The notes under the pieces were generated by a model. It ran no database searches, had not been told where the DNA came from, and saw only the letters and a list, made by a program, of their open reading frames with translations. The position numbers were made by a program, and so were the translations under genes. From Flavobacterium urumqiense (lineage in GTDB: Bacteria > Bacteroidota > Bacteroidia > Flavobacteriales > Flavobacteriaceae): 64,000 nucleotides of DNA. Shown here one piece after another: positions 53,025 through 63,179 of this stretch. How positions within the stretch are numbered: the first letter of the stretch is position 1; every line of letters starts with the position of its first letter. The DNA lies in assembly GCF_900108015.1 (NCBI RefSeq), contig NZ_FNVP01000005.1, positions 164,499 to 228,498 of the forward strand, read 5' to 3'.

Positions 53025-56000
53025 ATGCGTAAAATTTCTTGGCTCTACTTATTTCTTCTTTTTATTATAGCTGCTACAGGTTCAGCACAAAAATCAACTA
53101 TTTACACACATGATTTAAAAGAGTATAATAAAGCGCTGTCTTTATTTAATGATAAGCAATACGCATCAGCTCAAATTATTTTCGATAAAGTAAAAGAAAC
53201 GGCTGCCACCGAAGAGCTACAATCGGATTGTGCTTATTATATCGCAAATTGCGCTATTCGTACCAATCAATCCAATGCTGATGAATTGATGGAACAATTT
53301 GTAGCGGATTATCCTACCAGCACAAAACAAAACCAAGCTTATATTGAAGTAGCTCATTATTATTTTGACCAAGGGAATTATCCACAAGCGTTGCAATGGT
53401 TTGATAAAGTGGATGAAAGCCAATTGAGCAGCAGTGATCGCGATAAATTTAATTTCCAGAAAGGGTATAGTTTTTTTAATGCCAAAAAGAAAAAGGATGC
53501 CACCGTCTATTTGAACAAAGTTGTAAACTCCGCTGAATATGGTTCTCAGGCTAAGTATTATCTTGGTTTTATGGCGTATGAAGGAGATGATTATAAGCAA
53601 GCCACAAAATATTTTGACGAAGTTTCAGGTGAAGAAAAATACAAAGAAAAGCTTTCGTATTACCAGGCAGATATGAATTTTAAGCTGGGGAATTTTGAAA
53701 AAGCAATTGATTTAGGCGGAAAAGCTATGGCCAAATCAAATTCTGCAGAAAAATCAGAATTGAATAAAATTATTGGCGAAAGCTATTTTAATTTAAAACA
53801 ATATGACAAAGCTATTCCTTATTTGGTGGCTTATAAAGGGAAAAAAGGAAGATGGAACAATACGGATTTTTATCAATTGGGATATGCGTATTACAAACAA
53901 AAAGATTACGAAAACGCCATTTCACAATTCAATAAAATCATAGGAGGAAAAGATTTCGTAGCTCAAAATGCCTATTATCATTTGGGGGAAAGTTACATGA
54001 ATACCGATAAAAAACAACAGGCTTTGAATGCTTTCAAAAATGCATCCGAAATGAATTTTGATGCAGCAATTCAAGAAGATGCGAGTTTAAATTATGCAAA
54101 ATTGAGTTATGAAATAGGAAATTCATATCAAAGTGTTCCTTCCGTTTTGCAAGCTTTCGTGAAAAAATATCCGGATAATGCAAGTCGTTCAGAAATAGAA
54201 AAACTTTTGATTGATTCTTATATTTCCTCTAAAAACTACAAAGAAGCCTTAGTTTTATTGGAAAGAAATAAATCACCCGAAAACAAGTTAGCGTATCAAA
54301 AAGTCCTTTTCTACAGAGGTTTAGAATTGTATACCGATGGAAATTATGAGGAAGCATCAAAAATGTTTACTAAATCAATAAACGAACAAAAAGAGGCCAT
54401 GTTTACCGCACGAGCTACTTTCTGGAAAGGAGAAACCGAATATGTTTTGAATGATTATAAAGAGGCTTTGATGAGTTTTAAACAGTTTATGGGTTTGGCT
54501 CAAGCCAAAGACACACCGGAGTTTAAAAACGTTAATTATAACATTGCCTACGCCTATTTCAAATTGAAAGAGTACGATCAGGCAGGGAATTATTTCCAAA
54601 GCCAAATAGCAACTTCAAAAGACGATAAAGTACGTTTGAATGATTCCTACTTGCGTTTAGCGGATTGTCGTTTTGTTACTTCAAAATACGGAGCGGCGAT
54701 GGATGCTTACACTAAAGTGGTCGAATCGAAAAGTGTTGATGCAGATTATGCTTACTTCCAAAAAGCAATTTCTTATGGATTTATCTCTAAAAACGATAAG
54801 AAAATTGATGATCTAAATGCTTTTCTACAATTGTATCCAAAATCAGATTATAGAGATGATGCAATGTTCGAACTTGGAAATACCTATGTTGCTGAGAACA
54901 AAAATGATCTCGCGATAAAAACATACGAACGATTAAATGCGGAATTTAAGAAAGGTTCTTTTACTTCCAGATCCATTTTGCGTCAAGGATTAATTTATTA
55001 TAATTCGGATAAAGATGAGCAGGCATTAGTGAAATTCAAAAAAGTAGCTGCTGATTTTCCCAGAAGTCCTGAGGCATTAGAAGCAGTTGCAACCGCCAGA
55101 CTGATTTATGTAGATGGCGGCAGAGTGGATGAATATGCGAACTGGGTACGAACTTTAGATTTTGTTGCGGTTACCGATGCAGAACTTGACAACGATACCT
55201 ACGAAGCTGCCGAGAAACAATTTCAACAAAATAATACAAAACAGGCTATTGCAGGATTTAGTGGTTATGTGGCTAAGTTTCCAAGAGGAATTCATGCTTT
55301 AAATGCTAATTATTATCTTGCACAATCGTATTATTCAGAAGGGTCAGAAAGTAAATCAATTCCCAATTATGAGTTTGTGATCGCACAACCCAGAAGTGAA
55401 TTTACTGAACAATCTTTGTCAAGATTATCTCAAATTTTTCTAAAAAACAAAGAATATGATAAAGCAATTCCAGTATTATCTCGATTAGAAAACGAAGCTG
55501 ATTTATCTCAAAACAAAACATTTGCACAATCCAATTTGATGAAAAGTTATTATGACATCAAGGATTATTCAAATTCAGTAATTTATGCGGAGAAAGTTTT
55601 GATGAATCCTAAAACGGATGATAATGTAAAAAGTGATGCTCAAATTATAATAGCACGTGCAGCAATACAAACAGGCGATGAGGCGAAAGCACGAGTTGCT
55701 TACGCGAAATTATTGACAATTGCCAAAGGAGAATTAGCGGCCGAAGCCTTGTATTATGACGCTTATTTTAAAAATAAAGAGGCGAAGTTTGAAGCATCGA
55801 ATACGGCAGTTCAAAAATTAGCGAAGAATTATTCCAGCTACAAATATTTTGGAGCCAAAGGTTTGGTATTGATGGCGAAAAACTTTTACGGATTGAAAGA
55901 CAGCTATCAGGCGACTTACATTTTGGAGAATGTAATACAAAATTTCACTGATTTTCCAAATGTTGTTTCAGAAGCGCAAACGGAATTGGATACTATTAAA

Positions 56001-56039
56001 GCCGAAGAATCCAAAACAAATTCATCAGTAACAAAGTAA
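53025..56039 (+). CDS. Large exported tetratricopeptide-repeat protein
   Basis: 1004 residues with a signal peptide (LYLFLLFIIAATGSAQ). Nearly the entire mature part is built of TPR-like helical pairs, e.g. YYLGFMAYEGDDYKQATKYF, YQLGYAYYKQKDYENAISQF and YYLAQSYYSEGSESKSIPNY. It probably acts as a periplasmic scaffold. In Flavobacteriia such a TPR gene commonly stands before a TonB-receptor-like barrel gene, as here (with phzF between). It resembles YbgF/SprE-like envelope scaffolds, but function is unknown. Confidence 0.9.
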   Translation: MRKISWLYLFLLFIIAATGSAQKSTIYTHDLKEYNKALSLFNDKQYASAQIIFDKVKETAATEELQSDCAYYIANCAIRTNQSNADELMEQFVADYPTSTKQNQAYIEVAHYYFDQGNYPQALQWFDKVDESQLSSSDRDKFNFQKGYSFFNAKKKKDATVYLNKVVNSAEYGSQAKYYLGFMAYEGDDYKQATKYFDEVSGEEKYKEKLSYYQADMNFKLGNFEKAIDLGGKAMAKSNSAEKSELNKIIGESYFNLKQYDKAIPYLVAYKGKKGRWNNTDFYQLGYAYYKQKDYENAISQFNKIIGGKDFVAQNAYYHLGESYMNTDKKQQALNAFKNASEMNFDAAIQEDASLNYAKLSYEIGNSYQSVPSVLQAFVKKYPDNASRSEIEKLLIDSYISSKNYKEALVLLERNKSPENKLAYQKVLFYRGLELYTDGNYEEASKMFTKSINEQKEAMFTARATFWKGETEYVLNDYKEALMSFKQFMGLAQAKDTPEFKNVNYNIAYAYFKLKEYDQAGNYFQSQIATSKDDKVRLNDSYLRLADCRFVTSKYGAAMDAYTKVVESKSVDADYAYFQKAISYGFISKNDKKIDDLNAFLQLYPKSDYRDDAMFELGNTYVAENKNDLAIKTYERLNAEFKKGSFTSRSILRQGLIYYNSDKDEQALVKFKKVAADFPRSPEALEAVATARLIYVDGGRVDEYANWVRTLDFVAVTDAELDNDTYEAAEKQFQQNNTKQAIAGFSGYVAKFPRGIHALNANYYLAQSYYSEGSESKSIPNYEFVIAQPRSEFTEQSLSRLSQIFLKNKEYDKAIPVLSRLENEADLSQNKTFAQSNLMKSYYDIKDYSNSVIYAEKVLMNPKTDDNVKSDAQIIIARAAIQTGDEAKARVAYAKLLTIAKGELAAEALYYDAYFKNKEAKFEASNTAVQKLAKNYSSYKYFGAKGLVLMAKNFYGLKDSYQATYILENVIQNFTDFPNVVSEAQTELDTIKAEESKTNSSVTK

Positions 56040-56123
56040 TTTAAAGATAAAGAGTGGAATTGTTTCAGGGTTTATTGAAGAAATAAATTTGGAAATAATT
56101 TAAAAGCTTAAAAATAAAAAAGA

Positions 56124-56987
56124 ATGAAAATACCCTTTTATATTGTGGATGTTTTTGCGGAAAAGAAATACGCAGGCAATCAATTAGCTGTTTTTTTTGA
56201 TGCAGAAAATTTAAGTGATGCCAATATGCAAAAAATTGCCCGAGAAATTAACTTTGCGGAAAGCACTTTTATTACCAAAATTAGTCCTGAAAATAATACG
56301 GCAGAAATCAGAATTTTCACTCCTGAATATGAAATGAAGTTTGCAGGACATCCTATAATAGGTACTTGTTGGGTTCTGATAAACAAAATATTTGAAAATC
56401 AGCCTCAAAATATAGTTTTATCGGTTCCAATAGGTGAAATTCCCGTTAATCAATCGGGCGATTTGGTTTGGTTGCAGGCAGCTCAACCGGAGTTTATGGA
56501 CACTTTTTCAACCGAAGATTTTTCATCCTTCAGTAATTTAAGCAGTTCTGATTTTGATGATAAATTTCCAATTCAGGAAGTTACCACAGGGAGCGCTTTT
56601 GTGATTGTGCCTCTTCAAAATAAAAAAGCATTAGAAAATTTAATTCTGGATCAAGGTAAAATGAACAAATGGTTGCATGCTCATTGCAAAACCAGTCATA
56701 GAGCCTTGTATTTTTATTGCTTAGAAGATTTAAAACTAATCAGCAGAATGTTGTGTATAGAAGACAACCAACTCAAAGAAGATGCAGCCACAGGAAGTGC
56801 CAGTACTTGTTTGCAGGCTTTTCTTTTGAAATATCATTTGACTGAAATTGAAATCATAAACCATCAAGGGGACTATATTAATAGACCTTCGCAAATTTAT
56901 TTTAAGGGTAAATTATCTGAAAAACATTTCGATATAAAAATTGGAGGAAAAACACAATTCGTTGCAAAAGGGGAATGGGAAGTGTAA
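56124..56987 (+). CDS. PhzF-family isomerase/epimerase
   Basis: 287 residues. Features FYIVDVFAEKKYAGNQLAVF, the catalytic Glu in FAESTFI (about 45-51), FAGHPIIGTCW, and the second-half signature EDAATGSASTCLQAFLLKYH. PhzF-fold enzymes isomerise or epimerise small carboxylic acids (phenazine or proline-like). It is interposed between the TPR and barrel genes and shares their direction, so it may have been inserted into that operon. Confidence 0.92.
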   Translation: MKIPFYIVDVFAEKKYAGNQLAVFFDAENLSDANMQKIAREINFAESTFITKISPENNTAEIRIFTPEYEMKFAGHPIIGTCWVLINKIFENQPQNIVLSVPIGEIPVNQSGDLVWLQAAQPEFMDTFSTEDFSSFSNLSSSDFDDKFPIQEVTTGSAFVIVPLQNKKALENLILDQGKMNKWLHAHCKTSHRALYFYCLEDLKLISRMLCIEDNQLKEDAATGSASTCLQAFLLKYHLTEIEIINHQGDYINRPSQIYFKGKLSEKHFDIKIGGKTQFVAKGEWEV

Positions 56988-57037
56988 TTATTAGGTTAGA
57001 AGGTAAGAGTTATAAATAAGAAGTAAAAAAATAAAAC

Positions 57038-58858
57038 ATGGCATTTAAATATTTAAACATAAAATCATTCACAAATAAGATAGCAACGTTTTCGGCTCCC
57101 TTCCCTTCGAGCAGGGTTGGGTTGGGGATTTTGTTCTTATTCGTCTTCCAATTTTCTTTCGCTCAAAAAAAGGAACAAATTGGCACAGAGACTGTAAATG
57201 TTGTGAAACCCTACACACCAACAATTTCGGATGCTTTCAAAGTTAAGGAAACACCTACGCTGGAAGAGGAAGGAAATGCTAAAAAAGAAACTATAAAATA
57301 TACTATTTTTTCTTTTCCGGTAGCTTCGACTTTTACGCCATCCAAAGGAAAGGCTGAAGGAGTAGAAAAAGAGAAACAAGAACATTTATTTAAGAATTAT
57401 GCGACTTTTGGCATCGGAAATTACGGAACTTTTGTTGGAGAATTATTCGTTAATTATGATCTTAACAACAATAATTATGTGGGGGGAATGTTTAAACACC
57501 ATTCTTCGCAAGGAGGCATAAAAGGTGTTGAGCTTGACGACCGGTTTTATGATACGGCTATCGATTTGACTTACGGAGCTCATGAAAAAGATTTGTCTTG
57601 GAATTTTGATTTGGGTTATCAGAATCAAGTATACAACTGGTATGGCTTGCCTACTGATTTTGGAAGCGGAATGACTCCGTCGGATAGGAGGACTTTGATT
57701 AACGGAATAAAACCACAACAGGATTACAATACAATTACGGCTGGCGGAAAAATAGATTTTACAGAAAGTGTTTTTGATGAAGCGGTTCTTAAGTTTAATC
57801 ATTTTTCAGATATGTATGGGTCCTCTGAGAATCGGTTTTATGTAAAACCTTCATTCAAAGTTGATATAATGGACACCGCTGTAAAAACAAATTTAGTTGT
57901 TGATTATGTAGGGGGAAGTTTCAAGAAAAATTATTCAAATACAAATGTAGAACCGCTAAAATATGGTTTTACTAATTTTGGAATAGAACCTAGTTTTGTA
58001 GTGCTAAAAGACGATTGGACGTTGAATATTGGAGCCGGTATATTTTATAGTTTGGACAATGAAAAAAGCAATAACAAATTTTTAATTTACCCACAAATTA
58101 GTGCTTCATACAAAGTGGTAGGTGATTTGATGATTTTTTACGCTGGAGCCGAAGGCAATTTAGAACAAAACTCTTATCAGGACTTTGTTGAGGAAAACCC
58201 ATTTCTTTCACCTACAGTAAACATTGCACCAACGGATAAACAATATGATATTTTTGCCGGGTTGAAAGGAAAACTGACGAATAATGTAAGTTATAATGTA
58301 AGAGGTTCTTATCTTAATGAAAGAAATAAAGCTTTGTTTAGAAGCAATGATTACACAGAAAGAAGCACAAATGAAAATTATGCTTTTGGGAATTCCTTGC
58401 AAGTGGTTTATGATGATATGAGAACTTTGAGTTTTTATGGAGAACTAAAAGCTGATTTTTCACAAAATGTGACTTTTGGAATCAATGGAACTTTTAGCAC
58501 TTATACCAATGATTTAGAAAGTGAAGCTTGGAATTTGCCAAAAATAAAAGTGAATTCAAACATCGATTTTGCCATAACTAAAAAATGGTTTGCTGGTGTC
58601 AATGTGTTTTATGTAGGGGAACGTAAGGATTATAAAACGAATAAGGATATAGTTTATATAGTTGCTCCAAGTCAAAATCCAATTGTACTGAAATCTTATT
58701 TTGATTTGAATGCTAACGTTGGATTCAAATACAATGAAAGATTTACTGCTTTTCTAAGAGCAAATAATATTACTAACAAAGCCTATGAAAAATGGTTGAA
58801 CTATACGGTTCAAGGGTTTCAAATAGTGGCGGGTGTAAATTATAAATTCGATTTTTAA
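57038..58858 (+). CDS. TonB-receptor-like outer-membrane beta barrel without plug
   Basis: 606 residues. The signal peptide is unusual: hydrophobic core ILFLFVFQFSFAQ lies after about 30 residues, and residues 20-30 (APFPSSRVGLG) come from a repeat (57094-57129). A TonB-box-like TVNVVKPYTPTISDAF follows at the mature start, then mainly beta strands. No plug domain is seen, in contrast to classical TonB-dependent receptors. It ends in IVAGVNYKFDF, a barrel-type C-terminus. It is probably an envelope partner of the TPR protein. Confidence 0.85.
   Translation: MAFKYLNIKSFTNKIATFSAPFPSSRVGLGILFLFVFQFSFAQKKEQIGTETVNVVKPYTPTISDAFKVKETPTLEEEGNAKKETIKYTIFSFPVASTFTPSKGKAEGVEKEKQEHLFKNYATFGIGNYGTFVGELFVNYDLNNNNYVGGMFKHHSSQGGIKGVELDDRFYDTAIDLTYGAHEKDLSWNFDLGYQNQVYNWYGLPTDFGSGMTPSDRRTLINGIKPQQDYNTITAGGKIDFTESVFDEAVLKFNHFSDMYGSSENRFYVKPSFKVDIMDTAVKTNLVVDYVGGSFKKNYSNTNVEPLKYGFTNFGIEPSFVVLKDDWTLNIGAGIFYSLDNEKSNNKFLIYPQISASYKVVGDLMIFYAGAEGNLEQNSYQDFVEENPFLSPTVNIAPTDKQYDIFAGLKGKLTNNVSYNVRGSYLNERNKALFRSNDYTERSTNENYAFGNSLQVVYDDMRTLSFYGELKADFSQNVTFGINGTFSTYTNDLESEAWNLPKIKVNSNIDFAITKKWFAGVNVFYVGERKDYKTNKDIVYIVAPSQNPIVLKSYFDLNANVGFKYNERFTAFLRANNITNKAYEKWLNYTVQGFQIVAGVNYKFDF
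57094..57129. repeat. Repeat-derived segment inside the signal-peptide region
   Basis: GGCTCCCTTCCCTTCGAGCA then GGGTTGGGTTGGGG: the G/C-rich sequence and self-complementarity (CCCTTCCC against GGGTTGGG) match the flavobacterial repeat type CTCCCTTCCC...GGGTTGGGG and stand out from the AT-rich gene. It encodes APFPSSRVGLG in frame. Confidence 0.6.
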
Positions 58859-58926
58859 TTTTTTTTCAATTGAAAATTGATTAAATAAAGCGTGGGGTTT
58901 ACAAAGATTTTAATTTATTTTTTTGT

Positions 58927-58961
58927 GAACTTTGCGTAAAACTTTGCGAACTTCGCGGTTA
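58927..58961. repeat. Short spacer repeat with ACTTTGCG words
   Basis: gaactttgcgtaaaactttg cgaacttcgcggtta contains three spaced variants of AACTTTGCG. The pattern is like a short repeat frequent in Bacteroidota spacers. It is just upstream of the GreA-like gene. Confidence 0.4.
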
Positions 58962-58971
58962 ATCCCATCCA

Positions 58972-59421
58972 ATGACTTTTAAACAAAAAATGCATCAATA
59001 TTACCTGCAACTAGTTCAAGACCGTATCGACGTTTTCAAAGATATGATTTTAGCGCTTACCGAGGATTCTAAAAACGACGCTAAAGGTTCGGCAGGAGAC
59101 AAACATGAAACCGCTTTGTCTATGATGCATATCGAGCAGGAAAAACTGAATACTAAATTAAGAGAAGTAATGGCTCAAAAAGTAGTTTTAGATAAAATTG
59201 ATGCTGCGAATGTCTCTAAAAATATTATTGTTGGAAGTTTGATTCGAGCCAATGGAATTTATTTGTATTTAAGCGTCGCACTCCCTAAAATTAATGTCGA
59301 TGAAGTAAGTATTATTGCGTTGTCGCCGCAATCTCCTTTGGGCAATAAATTAATGGGCAATGGGGTAGGATTTACTTTTGAAATTAATTCGACCAAATAT
59401 TTGATTGAGGAAATTTTATAA
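58972..59421 (+). CDS. GreA/GreB C-terminal-domain-like protein
   Basis: 149 residues. An N-terminal helical part (about 1-65, DRIDVFKDMILALTEDSKND) is followed by a FKBP-like domain with ALSPQSPLGNKLMGNGVGFTF, which resembles the end of GreA (SPxSPxGxALxGxxxG). It lacks the full GreA coiled coil. Similar flavobacterial genes are often mislabelled 3-oxoacyl-ACP synthase. It may bind RNA polymerase; not proven. Confidence 0.75.
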   Translation: MTFKQKMHQYYLQLVQDRIDVFKDMILALTEDSKNDAKGSAGDKHETALSMMHIEQEKLNTKLREVMAQKVVLDKIDAANVSKNIIVGSLIRANGIYLYLSVALPKINVDEVSIIALSPQSPLGNKLMGNGVGFTFEINSTKYLIEEIL

Positions 59422-59620
59422 TATTTCTTTAATTAATCTGCCATGAATTAAGAATTATAACCAGAATACTATTTTGTACTTTAAAATACTTGCATCTTTA
59501 TAGTAAAAATCATTTTTTAGTTATAATTTATAACTGAAATGACTATTAGTGTTTTTCAATTGTAACTGTTATTGCATCTTTGCCCTATCAAAATAAATAA
59601 AACATTAAAAATATATAGTT

Positions 59621-61297
59621 ATGTGTGGAATAGTATGTGCCTTTGACCTAAAACAAAAAGCGGAAGTTTTAAGACCACAAGTATTAGAAATGTCTAAAAT
59701 TATCCGTCATCGTGGACCGGACTGGAGTGGGATTTTCAGTAATGAAAAAGCGATTATGTCTCATGAGCGTTTGGCAATTGTTGATCCGGCTTCCGGGAAA
59801 CAACCTTTATTGAGTGAAGACAAACAACTTGTTTTAGCAGCAAATGGTGAAATTTATAACCACAGAGAACTGCGTAAACAATTTGAAGGGAAATATAACT
59901 TTCAAACGGAAAGTGACTGCGAAGTTATTTTGGCACTTTACAAAGAAAAAGGACCTCATTTTATAGATGAAATGAACGGGATTTTTGGATTTGCTATTTA
60001 TGATGTCGAAAAAGATGAGTATTTTGTTGCTCGTGATCACATGGGAATTATTCCGTTATACATTGGTTGGGATGAACACGGAACATTCTATGTGGCTTCA
60101 GAATTGAAAGCATTAGAAGGATATTGTACAAAAATCCAATTGTTTCCTCCGGGACATTATATGTCAAGCAAAGATGGCGAATTTGTACAATGGTATAAAA
60201 GAGAATGGGTTGATTATGATGCCGTAAAAGACAATGTAACCAGCATTAACGAAATTAAAGTGGCTTTAGAAGCAGCGGTTCATAGACAATTAATGAGTGA
60301 TGTGCCCTATGGAGTATTGCTTTCAGGAGGGTTAGATTCTTCTATTACTTCGGCTGTGGCCAAAAAATATGCGCAAAAACGTATTGAATCCGGAGATGTT
60401 GCTGATGCATGGTATCCTCAATTGCACTCGTTCTCGGTAGGATTAGAAGGTTCTCCAGATTTAGCGGCAGCTCAAATAGTGGCGGATCATATTGGAACCA
60501 TTCATCACGAAATTAAATTCACTATCCAAGAAGGATTGGATGCGGTTAAAGATGTGATTTACAACTTAGAAACGTATGATGTGACTACGATCAGAGCATC
60601 AACACCAATGTGGTTAATGGCAAGAGTTATTAAATCTATGGGTATCAAAATGGTGTTATCAGGGGAAGGAGCAGATGAACTTTTTGGAGGATACTTGTAT
60701 TTCCACAAAGCGCCAAACGCTAGAGAATTTCATGAAGAAAACGTGCGTAAATTAGGTAAATTGCACATGTACGATTGTTTGCGTGCTAACAAAAGTTTAG
60801 CTGCATGGGGAATTGAAGGACGTGTACCGTTTTTAGATAAAGAGTTTATGGATGTGGCGATGAGAGTTAATCCCCAAGATAAAATGATCAATGCAGAACA
60901 CCCAATGGAAAAATGGGTAGTTCGTAAAGCTTTTGAAGATATGTTACCGGCAAGTGTAGCTTGGAGACAAAAAGAACAATTTAGTGATGGTGTAGGATAC
61001 GGTTGGATTGATACCTTAAAAGAAGTCGTAGCGGTAGAAGTTTCGGATGAGCAATTAGCAAATGCGAAATACAAGTTCCCTTTACAAACGCCAACTTCAA
61101 AAGAGGAATATTATTATCGTTCTATTTTTCATGAGCATTTTCCAAGTGATGCAGCTGCTTTGTGTGTTCCACAAGAAGCAAGCGTGGCGTGTAGTACAAA
61201 AATTGCGTTAGAGTGGGATGAAGCATTCAAGAACATGAATGATCCTTCCGGAAGAGCGGTTGCTAGTGTACATGATGATGCATATATGAAAGTTTAA
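59621..61297 (+). CDS. asnB: Asparagine synthetase B (glutamine-hydrolysing)
   Basis: 558 residues. N-terminal nucleophile Cys2 (MCGIVC) heads the glutaminase domain (1-210, with RHRGPDWSG and NGEIYNH). The synthetase domain has the PP-loop LSGGLDSS (234-241) and SGEGADELFGGY. It makes asparagine from aspartate, glutamine and ATP. Monocistronic, with its own terminator. Confidence 0.97.
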   Translation: MCGIVCAFDLKQKAEVLRPQVLEMSKIIRHRGPDWSGIFSNEKAIMSHERLAIVDPASGKQPLLSEDKQLVLAANGEIYNHRELRKQFEGKYNFQTESDCEVILALYKEKGPHFIDEMNGIFGFAIYDVEKDEYFVARDHMGIIPLYIGWDEHGTFYVASELKALEGYCTKIQLFPPGHYMSSKDGEFVQWYKREWVDYDAVKDNVTSINEIKVALEAAVHRQLMSDVPYGVLLSGGLDSSITSAVAKKYAQKRIESGDVADAWYPQLHSFSVGLEGSPDLAAAQIVADHIGTIHHEIKFTIQEGLDAVKDVIYNLETYDVTTIRASTPMWLMARVIKSMGIKMVLSGEGADELFGGYLYFHKAPNAREFHEENVRKLGKLHMYDCLRANKSLAAWGIEGRVPFLDKEFMDVAMRVNPQDKMINAEHPMEKWVVRKAFEDMLPASVAWRQKEQFSDGVGYGWIDTLKEVVAVEVSDEQLANAKYKFPLQTPTSKEEYYYRSIFHEHFPSDAAALCVPQEASVACSTKIALEWDEAFKNMNDPSGRAVASVHDDAYMKV

Positions 61298-61324
61298 TTC
61301 AATCAAGATTTTATAAATAGATTA

Positions 61325-61356
61325 AGGCGTTCTCCATTTGGAGAGCGTCTTTTTTC
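61325..61356 (+). terminator. asnB terminator
   Basis: AGGCGTTCTCC pairs with GGAGAGCGTCT (two G-T wobbles) around ATTT, followed by a T run, 27 bases after the asnB stop. Confidence 0.88.
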
Positions 61357-61470
61357 GTTTGAAAAAACAACCTTTATTCGAAAATATGGAAGTACAAAAA
61401 ACTTTAAAATCAGGCATTATCTAAATAATTGGTTGCAGTTTTTTATATTAGCCTAATTAAACACCCTTCT

Positions 61471-63096
61471 ATGAAACGCTATATTTTAATTATTGCTTTA
61501 TTTTCACTTGTTTCTTGTCTTAAAAAAAATAAGAATACCGTTGATTTGATTATTACGGACGCGACTATTTATAAAGTGGACAAAACATTTGGCACTGCAA
61601 CTGCTATGGCTGTGAGTGATGGAAAAATTCTTAAAATTGGTTCCAATGAAGAAATAACAAATAGTTATGAATCTAAAAATACGGTGGATTGTAAAGGGAA
61701 ATTTATTTACCCTGGTTTGATTGATGCACATTGTCATTATTATGGCTTCGGACTCAGCTTGCAAGAAGTTGATTTGCGCGGAACTAGGAGTATGAAGGAA
61801 ATAATTACTCGTATAAAGACTTTTCAAAAAGAAAAAAATCCCGATTTTATTGTTGGTAATGGTTGGGATCAGAATGATTGGGAGGTAAAGAAATACCCAA
61901 CAAAAGCAGATTTAGATGCCGAATTTCCAAATATTCCCGTTGTTTTAAATAGAGTAGATGGCCATGCAATACTTGTGAATAGTAAAGCGTTACAATTAGC
62001 GGGAATTACAAAAGATACGAAAGCGGCCGGCGGTCAGATTGAAATAGCAAATGGAGAACCAACCGGAATTTTAGTGGATAATCCCATGGAGTTAATTTTT
62101 AAAATAATCCCAAAACCAACCCGTAAAATACAAATTGCCGCTTTATTGGATGCCGAAAAAGTAATGTATGATTACGGACTGACAACCGTAAATGATGCAG
62201 GATTGGATCCGGATATTATTTATTTGATGGATAGTTTGCAGAAAGCAAAATTGATGAAGCTCAATGTATATGCTATGGTCACTGCAAACCAAAAGAATAT
62301 TGATTTGTTCCTAAAAAAGGGGATTTATAAAACGGATAATCTAAATGTGCGTTCCTTTAAGATGTATGGTGATGGTGCTTTGGGCTCTCGCGGTGCTTGC
62401 ATGCATAAGCCATATTCAGATAAGCCAAAACAGTTTGGTGAACTGCTGTCTCCTATTTCAGAATTAAAATCGATAGCTAAACAAATTGCAGCTTCTCCTT
62501 TTCAGCTGAATTCGCACGCTATTGGCGATTCGGCAAATACGGTTTTGCTAAAGATATATAAGGAAGTTTTAGCTGGTAAAAAAGACCGAAGATGGAAAAT
62601 TGAACATGCACAAGTCTTGAGGGAAGAGGATTTTGATTATTTTAAATTTGGAATTATTCCTTCGGTGCAACCTACACATGCCACTTCAGATATGTATTGG
62701 GCTAGTGAAAGATTGGGGAAAGAAAGAATAAAAAATGCCTATGCTTATAAAAAGTTACTTCAAAAAGCTGGAATTATAGCTTTGGGTACTGATTTCCCAG
62801 TAGAAGAGGTAAATCCTATGTTAACTTTTCACGCTGCAGTGGCGAGAAAAGATAGTAAGAATTATCCAAAAGGTGGTTTCCAGATGGAAAATGCATTGAC
62901 AAGGCAAGAGACTTTAAAAGGAATGACTATTTGGGCTGCCTATTCTAATTTCGAAGAAAAAGAAAAGGGAAGTTTAGAAGTGGGTAAGTGGGCTGATTTT
63001 GTGATTTATAATCAAGATTTAATGAAAATTGATGAGGGTAAAATTATTAAAATGAAGCCGGTAAGTACTTATTTAAAAGGGGATAGAGTAAAATAA
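61471..63096 (+). CDS. Lipoprotein amidohydrolase, YtcJ-like
   Basis: 541 residues from ATG 61471 (MKRYILIIALFSLVSC), chosen because the lipobox LVSC (Cys16) then fits; the longer frame from 61429 lacks a plausible start. Amidohydrolase_3 fold: metal motif GLIDAHCHYYG, GNGWDQNDW, KMYGDGALGSRGA, NSHAIGDSAN, and EHAQVL with the later catalytic Asp in ALGTDFPVE. An outer- or inner-membrane lipid-anchored enzyme; substrate unknown. Distinct from the amidohydrolase at 28810. Confidence 0.9.
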   Translation: MKRYILIIALFSLVSCLKKNKNTVDLIITDATIYKVDKTFGTATAMAVSDGKILKIGSNEEITNSYESKNTVDCKGKFIYPGLIDAHCHYYGFGLSLQEVDLRGTRSMKEIITRIKTFQKEKNPDFIVGNGWDQNDWEVKKYPTKADLDAEFPNIPVVLNRVDGHAILVNSKALQLAGITKDTKAAGGQIEIANGEPTGILVDNPMELIFKIIPKPTRKIQIAALLDAEKVMYDYGLTTVNDAGLDPDIIYLMDSLQKAKLMKLNVYAMVTANQKNIDLFLKKGIYKTDNLNVRSFKMYGDGALGSRGACMHKPYSDKPKQFGELLSPISELKSIAKQIAASPFQLNSHAIGDSANTVLLKIYKEVLAGKKDRRWKIEHAQVLREEDFDYFKFGIIPSVQPTHATSDMYWASERLGKERIKNAYAYKKLLQKAGIIALGTDFPVEEVNPMLTFHAAVARKDSKNYPKGGFQMENALTRQETLKGMTIWAAYSNFEEKEKGSLEVGKWADFVIYNQDLMKIDEGKIIKMKPVSTYLKGDRVK

Positions 63097-63179
63097 ATAA
63101 ATCTTAGGGATGCTTTGTAATTTATTATGTAATGCTTTACTTTATGGTATGGATATGCAAATGAAAACTGCACATTAAG

